Assembly: GCA_039714735.1 (NCBI GenBank)
Contig: JBDLIT010000001.1
Coordinates: forward strand, 1 to 64,000
Length of the DNA stretch: 64,000 nt
Direction of reading: 5' to 3'
From: JASJBU01 sp039714735
GTDB lineage: Bacteria; Pseudomonadota; Gammaproteobacteria; Chromatiales; Chromatiaceae
Shown piece after piece: positions 35,553 to 44,165 of the stretch. The number at the start of each line of letters is the position of its first letter. The first letter of the stretch is position 1. Made by a program: the position numbers and the translations under genes. Under the pieces are notes generated by a model that was given only the letters and a program-made list of their open reading frames with translations, was not told the DNA's origin and did not search any database.

Positions 35553-37147
35553 TCTACCGTCTCTCCGTGCTGACTTTTCTTTGCATGCTGGCATTTCCGG
35601 CAGCGGCGGTCGATGTGCCGCCTGAGTTTGAACGTTTTATATTGGATGCAAAAGAGAACCGGAAAAGCTGGCTGCAGATGTTGTGCGAGACCTATGACAT
35701 CTGTGAAAAAAGTCGCGCCAATCGCAGTTTGGCCATGGTCATAGGTGTTTCCAAATATGCGCATCTGAGAGACCTGGAGACCACGGGGAATGATGCCCAG
35801 CAGCTGGCCTCATTTCTGCTCGAATCCGGCGAGTTCGATCAGGTGGTGCTGTTGCGCGAGTCCGATGCCACCAAAGAGCGCATCAATTGGTTCATGGAGG
35901 ACTATTTTCCCGCCTTACTCAAGGAAGAGAGCAACAGCCGTTTTCTGTTCTACTTTTCCGGCCATGGGAAATACACTGAAGCCACTGGCAGAGGGTATCT
36001 GCGCCTGGCGGATAACCGAAGGAATCAAAACTATCGCTCAATTGGCATGGACACGGTTGCGACATGGGCTAAACGCAATACGAAAAACGCCATCCATAGC
36101 CTGTTTCTTGTCGATGCCTGTGTCTCCGGCATCGCAGGCCTGGAAACCATGGGTGACGACGATAAAAGCGGTTTTCCCGCTCGTGACCCCAGCGAACTGA
36201 TCGAAGAGCGGGCGGGTTGGCTGCTGACCGCCGGCAAGGGCCGGCAGAAGGCCTGGGCCCATGAGGATTGGGGTGGCAGCCTCTTCAACTACGCCCTGAT
36301 GCAGGGTCTGCAACGGGGTAAGGCGGACCGGCGGGACTCCGATGGCATCATCACCTCCCTCGAACTCTATGACTATATCGATGCGGTGGTCAGGAGCGAG
36401 ACCCCGGCGGGAAAGAAACAGACGCCACAGCGCTGGCGCTTCCGCCCGGGCTCGGGGGACTTTTTCTTCAAGAGTCCAGAAACCCGAGGGGTTGTCCCAG
36501 GAGAACGCCGGATGGTCGATGCTCAGGATATGGGCGGCGGTTCCCGGCGGATCCATGCCCTGCTGCGCGAGTGTCAGGCCCATTTCGACGCCAACCGGCT
36601 CACCACCGGGCGGGGGGGCAATGCCGCGGATTGCTACGAGGAGGTGTTGAAACTTGACCGGGGCAACCCCAAGGCGCTGGAGGGTTTGACGGCCATCGAG
36701 GATCGCTACCGCGGCTGGGCTGAGAAGGCGCTGAAGCAGGGCAGACTGGAGCGTGCAAAGGGTTACATTGCCAAGATCGAGTTGTTCAATCCTGAGGGGG
36801 ATGCCGTATTCGAACTCAAAGAGCAGTTACGCAAGGCGGAAAGGGGTGAATATATTCCTAACACTAAATCCGTTTCCCCTGCACCTGCCTCCACAAAGAT
36901 TGGGAATCCCACTCCTGCTTTTTGGCAGGTTCAAGTGGCTAGCTTCAGTCGACGGGAAAATGCCAAAAAACTCATTAATAGACTGAAAGAGTCTGGAATG
37001 CCGGCACAGCTGAAGGAGATTGAAATAAACGGCAAGCGACACTACCGGGTGCAAATGTCTCCTCAGCAGGATAAAAATCAGGCTGTGAAACTGGCGAAAC
37101 GGATTAAAAAAGAGTTCGCCCTTCACTCAAGTGTGGTCCACTATTAG
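35549..37147 (+). CDS. exported caspase-family (C14) protein with SPOR domain
   Basis: A 532-residue protein with a signal peptide (about 1-20, PAAA). The caspase-like domain, about 58-300, has the catalytic His139 in YFSGHGKY and Cys191 in LVDACVSG, as in peptidase family C14. A helical TPR-like region (about 340-430) follows, then a C-terminal SPOR domain (about 458-530; FWQVQVASFSRRENAKKLI), which in other proteins binds denuded peptidoglycan glycan. The start is TTG, supported by AGGAGGAGG upstream, the signal peptide, and the overlap with the preceding gene's stop. A periplasmic, septal or wall-bound protease is inferred. A REP of the transposase unit begins ten bases after the stop. Confidence 0.9.
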   Translation: MIYRLSVLTFLCMLAFPAAAVDVPPEFERFILDAKENRKSWLQMLCETYDICEKSRANRSLAMVIGVSKYAHLRDLETTGNDAQQLASFLLESGEFDQVVLLRESDATKERINWFMEDYFPALLKEESNSRFLFYFSGHGKYTEATGRGYLRLADNRRNQNYRSIGMDTVATWAKRNTKNAIHSLFLVDACVSGIAGLETMGDDDKSGFPARDPSELIEERAGWLLTAGKGRQKAWAHEDWGGSLFNYALMQGLQRGKADRRDSDGIITSLELYDYIDAVVRSETPAGKKQTPQRWRFRPGSGDFFFKSPETRGVVPGERRMVDAQDMGGGSRRIHALLRECQAHFDANRLTTGRGGNAADCYEEVLKLDRGNPKALEGLTAIEDRYRGWAEKALKQGRLERAKGYIAKIELFNPEGDAVFELKEQLRKAERGEYIPNTKSVSPAPASTKIGNPTPAFWQVQVASFSRRENAKKLINRLKESGMPAQLKEIEINGKRHYRVQMSPQQDKNQAVKLAKRIKKEFALHSSVVHY

Positions 37148-37157
37148 TTGACAGCAA

Positions 37158-37191
37158 GTAGGACGGAAAAGCGCAGCGCCTTCCGCCATCC
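37158..37191 (+). repeat. left REP of the RAYT unit
   Basis: A 34-base hairpin repeat, GTAGG edge outermost, inverted relative to 37767-37801. It lies between the caspase stop and the transposase start and could also end the caspase transcript. Confidence 0.8.
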
Positions 37192-37213
37192 AGGGATAAA
37201 CTACACTTTCACC

Positions 37214-37756
37214 ATGTCCGATTATCGCCGCAACCGCCTGCCCGGCGGCACCTATTTTTTCACGGTCAATCTTCTCGAACGTAAAAGCGATCTGTTGATT
37301 CGGCATATCGAGGCGTTACGGGAAGCGATCAGACACGTCCGCCGGTCCCGCCCGTTTCACATCGATGCATGGGTGGTTTTGCCGGAGCACATGCATTGCA
37401 TCTGGACTCTGCCCGAAGGCGATGCCGACTATTCATCCCGTTGGAAGGCCATCAAGATTCGGTTCGCAAAGCAGATACCGAAAACCGAACAGCGTTCACA
37501 GGTGCGACTTCGAAGGGGTGAGAGAGAGATTTGGCAGCGCCGGTTTTGGGAACACACAATTCGGGATGAACAGGACTACGAGGCGCATATGGATTATGTT
37601 CATATCAACCCCGTCAAGCATGGGCTTGTGGAGAGTGTGCGGGATTGGCCCTATTCGACTTTTCATCGCCATGTTGAATTGGGTATGTATCCGGAAGATT
37701 GGGCTGGAGCTTCCGAATTGGCGTTGGATGCTGGTGAGCCGTTGTGGGAGCGGTAG
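37214..37756 (+). CDS. REP-associated tyrosine transposase (RAYT, Y1_Tnp)
   Basis: About 180 residues from the ATG at 37214, chosen because the frame upstream runs into the left REP. The N-terminus YRRNRLPGGTYFFTVNL, the HUH-type motif EHMHCIW (His59 and His61) and the catalytic tyrosine in MDYVHINPVKHGL (Tyr128) are all intact. Such enzymes are single-strand DNA transposases related to IS200/IS605 transposases and are domesticated to handle REP sequences. Flanking inverted REPs support this. Confidence 0.92.
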   Translation: MSDYRRNRLPGGTYFFTVNLLERKSDLLIRHIEALREAIRHVRRSRPFHIDAWVVLPEHMHCIWTLPEGDADYSSRWKAIKIRFAKQIPKTEQRSQVRLRRGEREIWQRRFWEHTIRDEQDYEAHMDYVHINPVKHGLVESVRDWPYSTFHRHVELGMYPEDWAGASELALDAGEPLWER

Positions 37757-37766
37757 AGGGGGAGGC

Positions 37767-37801
37767 GGATTGGCGGAAGGCGCTGCGCTTTTCCGCCCTA
37801 C
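37767..37801 (-). repeat. right REP of the RAYT unit
   Basis: A 35-base hairpin repeat ending in CCCTAC; reverse complement of the left REP with one substitution and one extra base. Confidence 0.8.
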
Positions 37802-37852
37802 ATGGAGGTAGGCAATGATTGTTCCTTACAATCATTTTGCATTTCCTCCGTC
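37793..37852 (+). repeat. direct repeat copy 1
   Basis: CCGCCCTAC, about six variable bases, then GTAGGCAATGATTG and a further imperfectly conserved stretch to ATTTCCTCCGTCC. It matches copy 2 at 38044-38102. Its left edge overlaps the right REP, so the REP and this direct repeat share sequence. Confidence 0.65.
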
Positions 37853-38043
37853 CATGGAGGTCAGAAGTGCCGATCATGCAGGCGACCCACAGGGCAGCTC
37901 TATTGCTTCCTGCAATCACTGCATTTGTGCATCCCTGCACGGCAGATGTGGGAAGGTACGCCTACAGGGACGTAGGTGGTAGAGCTGCGCCTGGAGCAGG
38001 CAGCCGAGAACAACGCAGGAGCAGTTGTCGGAGCAATTATCGG
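37853..38043. other. spacer between the direct repeats, no gene
   Basis: About 190 bases with short GTAGG and GGAGCA-type motifs but no gene that I can support. Together with the two direct repeats it fills the 386 bases between the transposase and recQ. Confidence 0.4.
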
Positions 38044-38102
38044 CCGCCCTACAGGATGTAGGCAATGATTGCTCCTATAATCTCATTGCATTTCCGCCAT
38101 CC
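38044..38102 (+). repeat. direct repeat copy 2
   Basis: CCGCCCTACAGGATGTAGGC and on to ATTTCCGCCATCC; same layout as copy 1 with scattered differences. It lies just before recQ. Confidence 0.65.
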
Positions 38103-38142
38103 CGCCTAATCGCCAACAAATTTAAGACAACGCCGGTGAGTA

Positions 38143-40284
38143 ATGGATAAAATGCCGCCCATGCAACGTGCGCAACAGATTCTCAACACCACCTTCGGCT
38201 ATGACAGCTTCCGCCACAATCAAGCGGAGATCATCGCTGAACTATTGGCAGGGCGGGATGCCCTGGCCCTGATGCCTACCGGCGGCGGGAAGTCGCTCTG
38301 CTACCAGATCCCCGCCCTGGTGCGGCCCGGTGTCGGTGTGGTGATCTCGCCGCTGATTGCCCTGATGCAGGACCAGGTGGACGCCCTGATACAGCTCGGC
38401 ATCCGCGCCGCCTTCGTCAACTCCAGCCTCGACCCCCAGAGTATCTGGGCCACCGAGCAGGCGTTGCTGGCGGGGGAATTGGACTTGCTCTACATCGCCC
38501 CGGAACGGCTGCTCACCGAGCGCAGTCTCAGTCTGCTGGAGCAGATCCCCATTGCCCTGTTCGCTATCGACGAGGCCCACTGCGTCTCCCAGTGGGGGCA
38601 CGATTTTCGTAAGGACTACCAGCGTCTCAGGATATTGCATGAGCGCTACCCCCAGGTGCCGCGAATCGCCCTGACCGCCACTGCGGATGAGCGGACCCGC
38701 CAGGAGATTATCGAACAGCTGAGTCTGGGGCAGGCACAGGTCTTTCTCAACAGCTTCGACCGGCCGAATATCCGCTACGCACTGGCTGAAGGGCAAAATG
38801 CCAAGGAGGAGCTGTGGCGCTTCCTGCAAAGGGAGCATCCGAACGATGCGGGTATCGTTTACTGTCTCTCCAGAAAAAAGGTCGAGGCAATCGCTGCCTG
38901 GTTGAGCGACAAGGGGCGCAGCGCACTGCCCTACCATGCCGGCTTGCCGGCCGAGCTGAGGCGCCGTCACCAGACCCGTTTTCTGCGCGAGGAGGGGGTG
39001 ATCATCGTCGCCACCATCGCCTTCGGCATGGGTATAGACAAGCCGGACGTGCGCTTCGTCGCTCATCTCAATCTGCCCAAGAGCGTCGAGGCCTACTACC
39101 AGGAGACCGGCCGGGCCGGGCGGGATGGCCTGCCCGCCGACGCCTGGATGGCCTATGGCCTGCAGGATGTGATCACCCTGCGCCAGTTCACCCTGGATTC
39201 TGACGCGGAGGAACAGTTCAAGCGCATCGCCCACTACAAGCTGGAGGCGATGCTGGGGCTGTGCGAACTCACCAGTTGCCGCCGCCAGACCCTACTCGCT
39301 TATTTCGGCGAGGCGCTGGAGAAACCCTGTGGTAATTGCGACAACTGCCTCAACCCACCTGAGACCATGGATGGCCTGGAGCTGGCGCAGAAGGCCCTCT
39401 CCTGTGTCTACCGCACAGGTCAGCGTTTTGGGGTGAACTATGTGGTGGATGTACTGCGCGGCAAGGATGATGAGCGCATCCGGCGCTTCGGCCACGACCG
39501 GCTCTCAACCTACGGCATTGGTGCGGAGCTTTCCGCGGTCGAGTGGCGTAGCCTGTTTCGCCAGCTGATTGCCCAGGGCTTTCTGGATATCGATCTGGGC
39601 GGGCACGGTGCGCTACGCCTGACCGAGAAGAGTCGCCCGCTGCTCAGGGGCGAGCAGGGCCTGACCCTGCGCAGGCAACGCAAGCAGGAGAAGGAGAGGA
39701 CGAAACGCGGTGGAAAATTGCTCGAGCTACGCAGCTGCGACCAATCCCTGTTCGAGTCCCTGCGCGCCCTGCGTCTGCAACTGGCGGAGGCGCAGGGGGT
39801 GCCACCCTATGTGATCTTCCACGATGCCACGCTCAGTGAGATGGCCCGCAGCCGACCGGATTCATTGCAGGCCATGGCATATATCAGTGGGGTGGGGGAG
39901 AGTAAGCTGGCCCGTTATGGCCAGCAGTTTCTGTTGCGTATCCATGAACACCCCCTACCGGAGCTGCTGCACAACAATCTCAGTGACACGGTCAACGAGA
40001 CCCTCTGGCTGTTCCAGTCCGGGCTGGATGCCGAGGCCATCGCCCAGCGACGCGAAATCAAGCTCAGCACGGTCTACAGCCACTTTGCCGAGGCAGTGGA
40101 GGTCGGCTTGCTGGATCCCAGGCAGGTTTTACCCCTGGATGAGGATGACTATACGGCGATAGCAACAGTCATGGACCAATTGGATGCCTGCGAGGAGGGA
40201 CGCCTGAAACCGGTATTCGACGCCCTGGACGGGGCCTGGGATTACGGCATCCTGAAATGTGTGATGGCGGCGGAGTGTGGTTGA
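38143..40284 (+). CDS. recQ: ATP-dependent DNA helicase RecQ
   Basis: A 713-residue 3'-5' DNA helicase for recombination and fork repair. Helicase motifs are clear: Walker A MPTGGGKSLCYQ, DEAH in AIDEAHCVSQWGHDFR, and motif VI YYQETGRAGRDG. The zinc site follows as CGNCDNC, then the RQC winged helix, an HRDC domain (about 535-610) and a C-terminal helix-turn-helix-like extension (about 620-700). That extension makes it about 100 residues longer than E. coli RecQ, a length seen in other gammaproteobacteria. No operon partner. Confidence 0.95.
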   Translation: MDKMPPMQRAQQILNTTFGYDSFRHNQAEIIAELLAGRDALALMPTGGGKSLCYQIPALVRPGVGVVISPLIALMQDQVDALIQLGIRAAFVNSSLDPQSIWATEQALLAGELDLLYIAPERLLTERSLSLLEQIPIALFAIDEAHCVSQWGHDFRKDYQRLRILHERYPQVPRIALTATADERTRQEIIEQLSLGQAQVFLNSFDRPNIRYALAEGQNAKEELWRFLQREHPNDAGIVYCLSRKKVEAIAAWLSDKGRSALPYHAGLPAELRRRHQTRFLREEGVIIVATIAFGMGIDKPDVRFVAHLNLPKSVEAYYQETGRAGRDGLPADAWMAYGLQDVITLRQFTLDSDAEEQFKRIAHYKLEAMLGLCELTSCRRQTLLAYFGEALEKPCGNCDNCLNPPETMDGLELAQKALSCVYRTGQRFGVNYVVDVLRGKDDERIRRFGHDRLSTYGIGAELSAVEWRSLFRQLIAQGFLDIDLGGHGALRLTEKSRPLLRGEQGLTLRRQRKQEKERTKRGGKLLELRSCDQSLFESLRALRLQLAEAQGVPPYVIFHDATLSEMARSRPDSLQAMAYISGVGESKLARYGQQFLLRIHEHPLPELLHNNLSDTVNETLWLFQSGLDAEAIAQRREIKLSTVYSHFAEAVEVGLLDPRQVLPLDEDDYTAIATVMDQLDACEEGRLKPVFDALDGAWDYGILKCVMAAECG

Positions 40285-40310
40285 GAAAACTAAACAAAAA
40301 AATTCATTTT

Positions 40311-40658
40311 CTAAGTAATGGAAAACCGGGTTTTTAGATACTGGATGATTGCCGAGGATTCATACAGCCATTGCGCCTCTCCTTCCCCCTGTTCGATGCG
40401 CAGACAGGGGGTCTGGAGCTTACCGCCATACAGTTTCAGTTCCTGTTGAAACGCCGGATTGCCCGCTGCATCCCGCAATTCGATATTCAGTTGGAGCTTG
40501 CGGATGACGCGCCTTACCCGGATGCAGTACGGGCAAGCTGAAAATTGGTAGAGGCTGAGCATGCTGGTCGCCGCATCAACCTGTCGCTGCGCATCCGGGG
40601 AGCGTTGTTGGGTGGGGCGTCCTATAACCAGCGACAGCAGTCTGGCCAGCAGTCCCAT
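40311..40658 (-). CDS. glutaredoxin / GST N-terminal-like protein
   Basis: About 115 residues from the ATG at 40658, chosen because it overlaps the bolA stop as TGATG; a start at 40685 inside bolA is also open. An N-terminal hydrophobic stretch (GLLARLLSLVIG) is followed by a thioredoxin-fold domain with the redox motif CPYC and the cis-proline region LQTPCL. BolA proteins bind monothiol glutaredoxins, but this one has a dithiol CPYC site. The pairing with bolA suggests a shared role in redox or iron-sulfur handling. Confidence 0.85.
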   Translation of the reverse strand: MGLLARLLSLVIGRPTQQRSPDAQRQVDAATSMLSLYQFSACPYCIRVRRVIRKLQLNIELRDAAGNPAFQQELKLYGGKLQTPCLRIEQGEGEAQWLYESSAIIQYLKTRFSIT

Positions 40659-40975
40659 CAACTCTGTTTGGAACCACCCAGGCATTCCGGTGATTCCCTG
40701 ACAGTGCCGCCATGGTTGAACCAGTCATCCGGGGACATGGTATGCAGGGCCAGGGCATGGACATCTCCCTGTAATTCTTCCGCCAGCACCTTGTTGACCT
40801 GGCGGTGACGTGCAATCAGCGATTCGCCCTCGAACGCGGGGCTTACCAGCACGACCTTGAAGTGGGATTCAGAACCCTTGGGTACATTGTGATTGTCGCT
40901 TTCATTGATGACCTCGAGGTGCAGAGGGGCGAAGGCAGCTTGGAGTTTCTGTTGAATGGTCTCTTGTGTGTTCAT
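40658..40975 (-). CDS. bolA: BolA family protein
   Basis: A 105-residue cytoplasmic protein with the BolA fold: LEVINESDNHNVPKGSESHF at the start of the domain, then FKVVLVSPAFEG and RHRQVNKVLAEEL. The family binds glutaredoxins through a [2Fe-2S] cluster and affects cell shape and stress responses. It is translationally coupled to the glutaredoxin-like gene downstream. Confidence 0.93.
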   Translation of the reverse strand: MNTQETIQQKLQAAFAPLHLEVINESDNHNVPKGSESHFKVVLVSPAFEGESLIARHRQVNKVLAEELQGDVHALALHTMSPDDWFNHGGTVRESPECLGGSKQS

Positions 40976-41091
40976 GACGTGATTCCGTAAAAATATCGGA
41001 AAATTATAACCCTAACCAGACCCTGTGGGAGCTATCCACTCCTGTTTGCAGGGTTTTGCATGCGGCTCGGGTCAATAAATCCAACGGACTT

Positions 41092-41772
41092 CTAGAGTTG
41101 CAGGACCTGACGCACGAATGGAATGGTCAATCTGCGCTGGGCGGCGAGTGACGCCCGATCGAGCTGTTCAACCATCCCGATAAGCGAGTGGATATCTCTG
41201 GGCAGGCGATGCAGAAGAAAGGTGGCGATCTCCGGGGGCAGCTTCAGTCCGCGCTGCTCCGCACTGCGCATCAGCAATTCCATGCGTCCCGCATCGTCAA
41301 GGGCGATCAGGTGATAACAGGGTCCCCAGGTGAGTCGCGAGGCAAGGTCGGGCAGATCTATTCCCAAGCGGGCAGGCGGGGAGTTTGCCGCAACCAGCAG
41401 ATGCGCGTTGCATTCCCGCAAGCGGTTGAAAAGATTGAACAGGGCCAGTTCCCAGTCAGATTTACCCGCCAGCTGTTGTAGATCATCCAGACAGACCAGA
41501 TGCATGGCTTCCAGACCATCCAGCATTTCGGGAACCAGGTCGGGTAATTCATTCAGTGGAACATAGGCTGCAGGATGCGCGGCATCACTCTGCTCCCGGC
41601 AGGCGGCCTGCAGCAGATGGCTCTTGCCGCAGCCCGGTTCGCCCCAGAGGTAGATGAACGGATCCTGGTTCAACTTGACACGGCTGACCGCCTCTCCGTT
41701 TTGGGCGCTGATAAAGCCGCTGAAATCGACTCTGGGTCTGAGTTCGATGCCGAGGGGCAATTGGCTGGGCAT
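41092..41772 (-). CDS. hda: DnaA regulatory inactivator Hda
   Basis: A 226-residue AAA+ protein resembling DnaA domain III without the DNA-binding domain. It has Walker A GEPGCGKSH and Walker B LVCLDDL. Hda with the DNA-loaded clamp stimulates ATP hydrolysis by DnaA and prevents re-initiation. A clamp-binding motif is seen at the N-terminus (QLPLGI). It follows wrbA with a one-base overlap. Confidence 0.93.
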   Translation of the reverse strand: MPSQLPLGIELRPRVDFSGFISAQNGEAVSRVKLNQDPFIYLWGEPGCGKSHLLQAACREQSDAAHPAAYVPLNELPDLVPEMLDGLEAMHLVCLDDLQQLAGKSDWELALFNLFNRLRECNAHLLVAANSPPARLGIDLPDLASRLTWGPCYHLIALDDAGRMELLMRSAEQRGLKLPPEIATFLLHRLPRDIHSLIGMVEQLDRASLAAQRRLTIPFVRQVLQL

Positions 41773-42371
41773 TAGGCGTCCGCTGCCAGCCGTCGAGCAG
41801 TCTCCGCAACCCGTCTGCCCTGGGTGCGGCAGATCCGTTTCTCATCATCACTCAGTGGGAGCTTGCTATCCGGACCCGCCAGGTGACTGGCGCCATAGGG
41901 TGTGCCGCCGCTGGTCGTGTGCAGCAGCGCGGTCTCACTATAGGGTACGCCGAGCAGCAGCATGCCGTGGTGCATCAGCGGCAGCATCATGGCGAGCAGG
42001 GTGCTCTCCTGTCCACCATGCAGGCTCGAGGTGGAGGTGAAGACCGCCGCCGGCTTGCCGATCAGGGCGCCGCTCATCCACAGCTGGCTGGTCTGGTCGA
42101 GAAAATATTTGAGCGGCGCCGCCATGTTGCCGAAGCGGGTCGGGCTGCCCATGAGCAGGCCGCTGCACTCCCGCAGGTCATCCAGGCTGGCGTAAGGGGC
42201 TCCCGACTCCGGAATATCTTCCTCAGTGGCCTCGCAGACGGTCGAAACCGCCGGGACTGTGCGCAGCCTGGCGGTCATGCCATCGACCTCTTCGACACCC
42301 CTTGCCATCTGCCTTGCCATCTCGGCGGTGGCGCCATAGCGGCTGTAATAGAGAATCAGGATCTCGCTCAT
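41772..42371 (-). CDS. wrbA: NAD(P)H:quinone oxidoreductase, WrbA type
   Basis: A 199-residue flavodoxin-like enzyme. The FMN phosphate loop is YYSRYGATAEMA, and GSPTRFGNMAAPLKYF and STSSLHGGQEST mark the WrbA family. It reduces quinones with two electrons. It lies between arsC and hda with one-base overlaps on both sides, a single operon. Confidence 0.93.
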   Translation of the reverse strand: MSEILILYYSRYGATAEMARQMARGVEEVDGMTARLRTVPAVSTVCEATEEDIPESGAPYASLDDLRECSGLLMGSPTRFGNMAAPLKYFLDQTSQLWMSGALIGKPAAVFTSTSSLHGGQESTLLAMMLPLMHHGMLLLGVPYSETALLHTTSGGTPYGASHLAGPDSKLPLSDDEKRICRTQGRRVAETARRLAADA

Positions 42372-42718
42372 CAGATGATCTCCAGCACTTTTTCCGGCGG
42401 GCGGCCGATCGCTGCCTTACCATTTTTAATGACGATTGGCCGCTCGATGAGTTTGGGGTGTGCGAGCATGGCGTCGATGAGCTGCTCACGGCTCATGGCC
42501 GGGTCGGCGAGATTGTGCTCTTTGTACTCCTTCTCCTTCTTGCGCATCAGGTCGCGGGGCTGCATGCTCAGCATGTCGAGGATCTTCTCCAGGGTGGCGC
42601 GGTCCGGTGGGGTCTTCAGGTATTCGACCACGTCGGGCTCGACACCGTGGTCCTTGAGTACCTGCAGGGTCTGACGGGATTTACTGCAACGGGGGTTATG
42701 ATAGATCTCGACACTCAT
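42371..42718 (-). CDS. arsC: ArsC/YfgD-type arsenate reductase family protein
   Basis: A 115-residue thioredoxin-fold protein with the catalytic cysteine in NPRCSKSR (Cys11) and the later ERPIV segment. In E. coli the YfgD branch also lies near hda and its function is not well known, so arsenate as substrate is uncertain. No other arsenic gene is in the window. It is the first gene of the arsC-wrbA-hda operon and is divergent from the YihY gene. Confidence 0.9.
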   Translation of the reverse strand: MSVEIYHNPRCSKSRQTLQVLKDHGVEPDVVEYLKTPPDRATLEKILDMLSMQPRDLMRKKEKEYKEHNLADPAMSREQLIDAMLAHPKLIERPIVIKNGKAAIGRPPEKVLEII

Positions 42719-42892
42719 GGACTCGGACTCCTGGGAAATTCCGACATTGTAACCAGCTGTTTGAACGGTCTCCAGGGCTTAGATACCTCCCAGTCAACAT
42801 GGAATAATCTTCAGGGCGCCGCCACGGGTGAGTCTGTGGCATACTTTTTAGCTTACCTATTGCATGGATCATTCAGTATGACTCAGGATTTT

Positions 42893-44107
42893 ATGTCGAA
42901 AGTCGGACTCTACCGGCGGCGCGTCAAGCTGTTCAATGGGCTGTTGTTTCACCATTTCGTGAAGGATGAGGGGGTGCAGCATGCTGCCGCGCTCACCTAT
43001 ACCACGCTGTTGTCCCTGGTGCCCTTGATGACCGTAATGCTGGCGCTGTTCTCCGCCTTTCCCGCATCCGAGGTGATGGCCCAGCAGATCGAAAACTTTA
43101 TCTTCCAAAATTTTGTTCCGGCCGCCGGCGAAGCGGTGCATGAACATCTGAGAAATTTCAGCAGTAAGGCCGCACGCCTCACCGGGGTGGGGTTTATTTT
43201 TCTCATCCTGGTGGCGTTGCTGTTGATGGGCAATATCGACAAGGCCTTCAATGCCATCTGGCATGTGCGGCGCAAGCGTAGCGCGGTAGCCAACTTTATG
43301 GTCTATTGGGCGATCCTCTCCCTGGGACCGATTCTGATTGTAGTCAGTGTGGGCGTGACCTCCTATCTGGTTTCAATTCCACTGTTTACCGAAGACGAGA
43401 CAGTGGTGCAGTTACGCACCCATCTGTTGGGGGCGATGCCGGTGCTGATCTCAGGGCTGGCTTTCACCCTGCTCTATGCGTTGGTGCCGAACCGGGCCGT
43501 GCCGCTGCGACATGCCCTGGCGGGGGGTGTTTTGGCAGCCCTTTTGTTCGAGCTGGCCAAACGCGGTTTTGCCATGTATGTCACCCACTTCCCCACATAC
43601 GAGGCCATATACGGGGCCATGGCTGTCGTTCCGATCTTTCTGATCTGGCTCTATCTCTCCTGGTTGGTGACCCTGCTGGGCGCTGAATTCACCTACTGTC
43701 TGGGCATCTTTCGGGATGACTGGCAAGTATCAGGGACTCACAGAGGAAGTGATTTTCTGACCTCAATCAGGTTGTTGAGACATCTGAAGCAGGCCCAGCT
43801 GAAGGGCAACAGCCTCAGTTGCCGGGCGCTGGTGAAACGTGAGCCAGGTCTGGCGGAAGAGCACCTGGACAGTTTGCTGGGGGCTTTGCAGCAGGCCCGC
43901 CTGGTGCTGCGCACCGAGGATAAAACCTGGGCTCTGTCACGGGACTTGCGTGAATTCAAACTCATCGATCTGTATCTTGCAACGCCCTTCGTGTTGCCTG
44001 ACAGAGCGGAGTTGGAAGGGGAGTCATCCCGCCTGGCAGAGGTGATGATGAATCTGGATGGCGAGATCCACAGAGGTATGAACTGGCCGCTGGATGAACT
44101 ATTGTAG
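42893..44107 (+). CDS. YihY family inner-membrane protein
   Basis: About 404 residues with some six membrane helices in the first 280; EGVQHAAALTYTTLLSLVPL, MGNIDKAFNAIW and YGAMAVVPIFLIWLYLSWL are family features (formerly annotated as ribonuclease BN). The C-terminal 120 residues are soluble and look like a winged-helix region. The start at 42893 is chosen for the AGGA just upstream; ATG at 42878 is also possible. The open frame continues upstream across arsC on the other strand but that part is not coding. Confidence 0.88.
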   Translation: MSKVGLYRRRVKLFNGLLFHHFVKDEGVQHAAALTYTTLLSLVPLMTVMLALFSAFPASEVMAQQIENFIFQNFVPAAGEAVHEHLRNFSSKAARLTGVGFIFLILVALLLMGNIDKAFNAIWHVRRKRSAVANFMVYWAILSLGPILIVVSVGVTSYLVSIPLFTEDETVVQLRTHLLGAMPVLISGLAFTLLYALVPNRAVPLRHALAGGVLAALLFELAKRGFAMYVTHFPTYEAIYGAMAVVPIFLIWLYLSWLVTLLGAEFTYCLGIFRDDWQVSGTHRGSDFLTSIRLLRHLKQAQLKGNSLSCRALVKREPGLAEEHLDSLLGALQQARLVLRTEDKTWALSRDLREFKLIDLYLATPFVLPDRAELEGESSRLAEVMMNLDGEIHRGMNWPLDELL

Positions 44108-44165
44108 TGACTGGATATTCAGCTGTTAACCCGGAAATTTCACCCGTGAATGTGAATTTTTCGGG

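Larger units (their letters stand above)
37158..37801 (+). mobile_element. RAYT transposase unit bounded by inverted REPs
   Basis: The left REP at 37158-37191 begins GTAGGACGGAAAAGCGCAG and the right REP at 37767-37801 is its reverse complement except for one substitution and one inserted base. Each REP can itself fold into a hairpin (GGCGGAA/TTCCGCC). Between them lies one Y1 transposase gene. This is the known REP plus RAYT arrangement. Confidence 0.85.

Noticed and set aside
38242..39234. A 330-codon minus-strand frame inside recQ
   Set aside because: It is an antisense shadow of the conserved helicase domain.
41010..41065. Terminator between bolA and hda
   Set aside because: CCCTG and CAGGG followed by TTTT could pair, but the loop would be over 20 bases, so it is too weak to report.
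42302..42892. Upstream extension of the YihY frame across arsC
   Set aside because: The part upstream of 42878 is antisense to arsC and lacks membrane segments or similarity; the YihY family starts near the chosen ATG.
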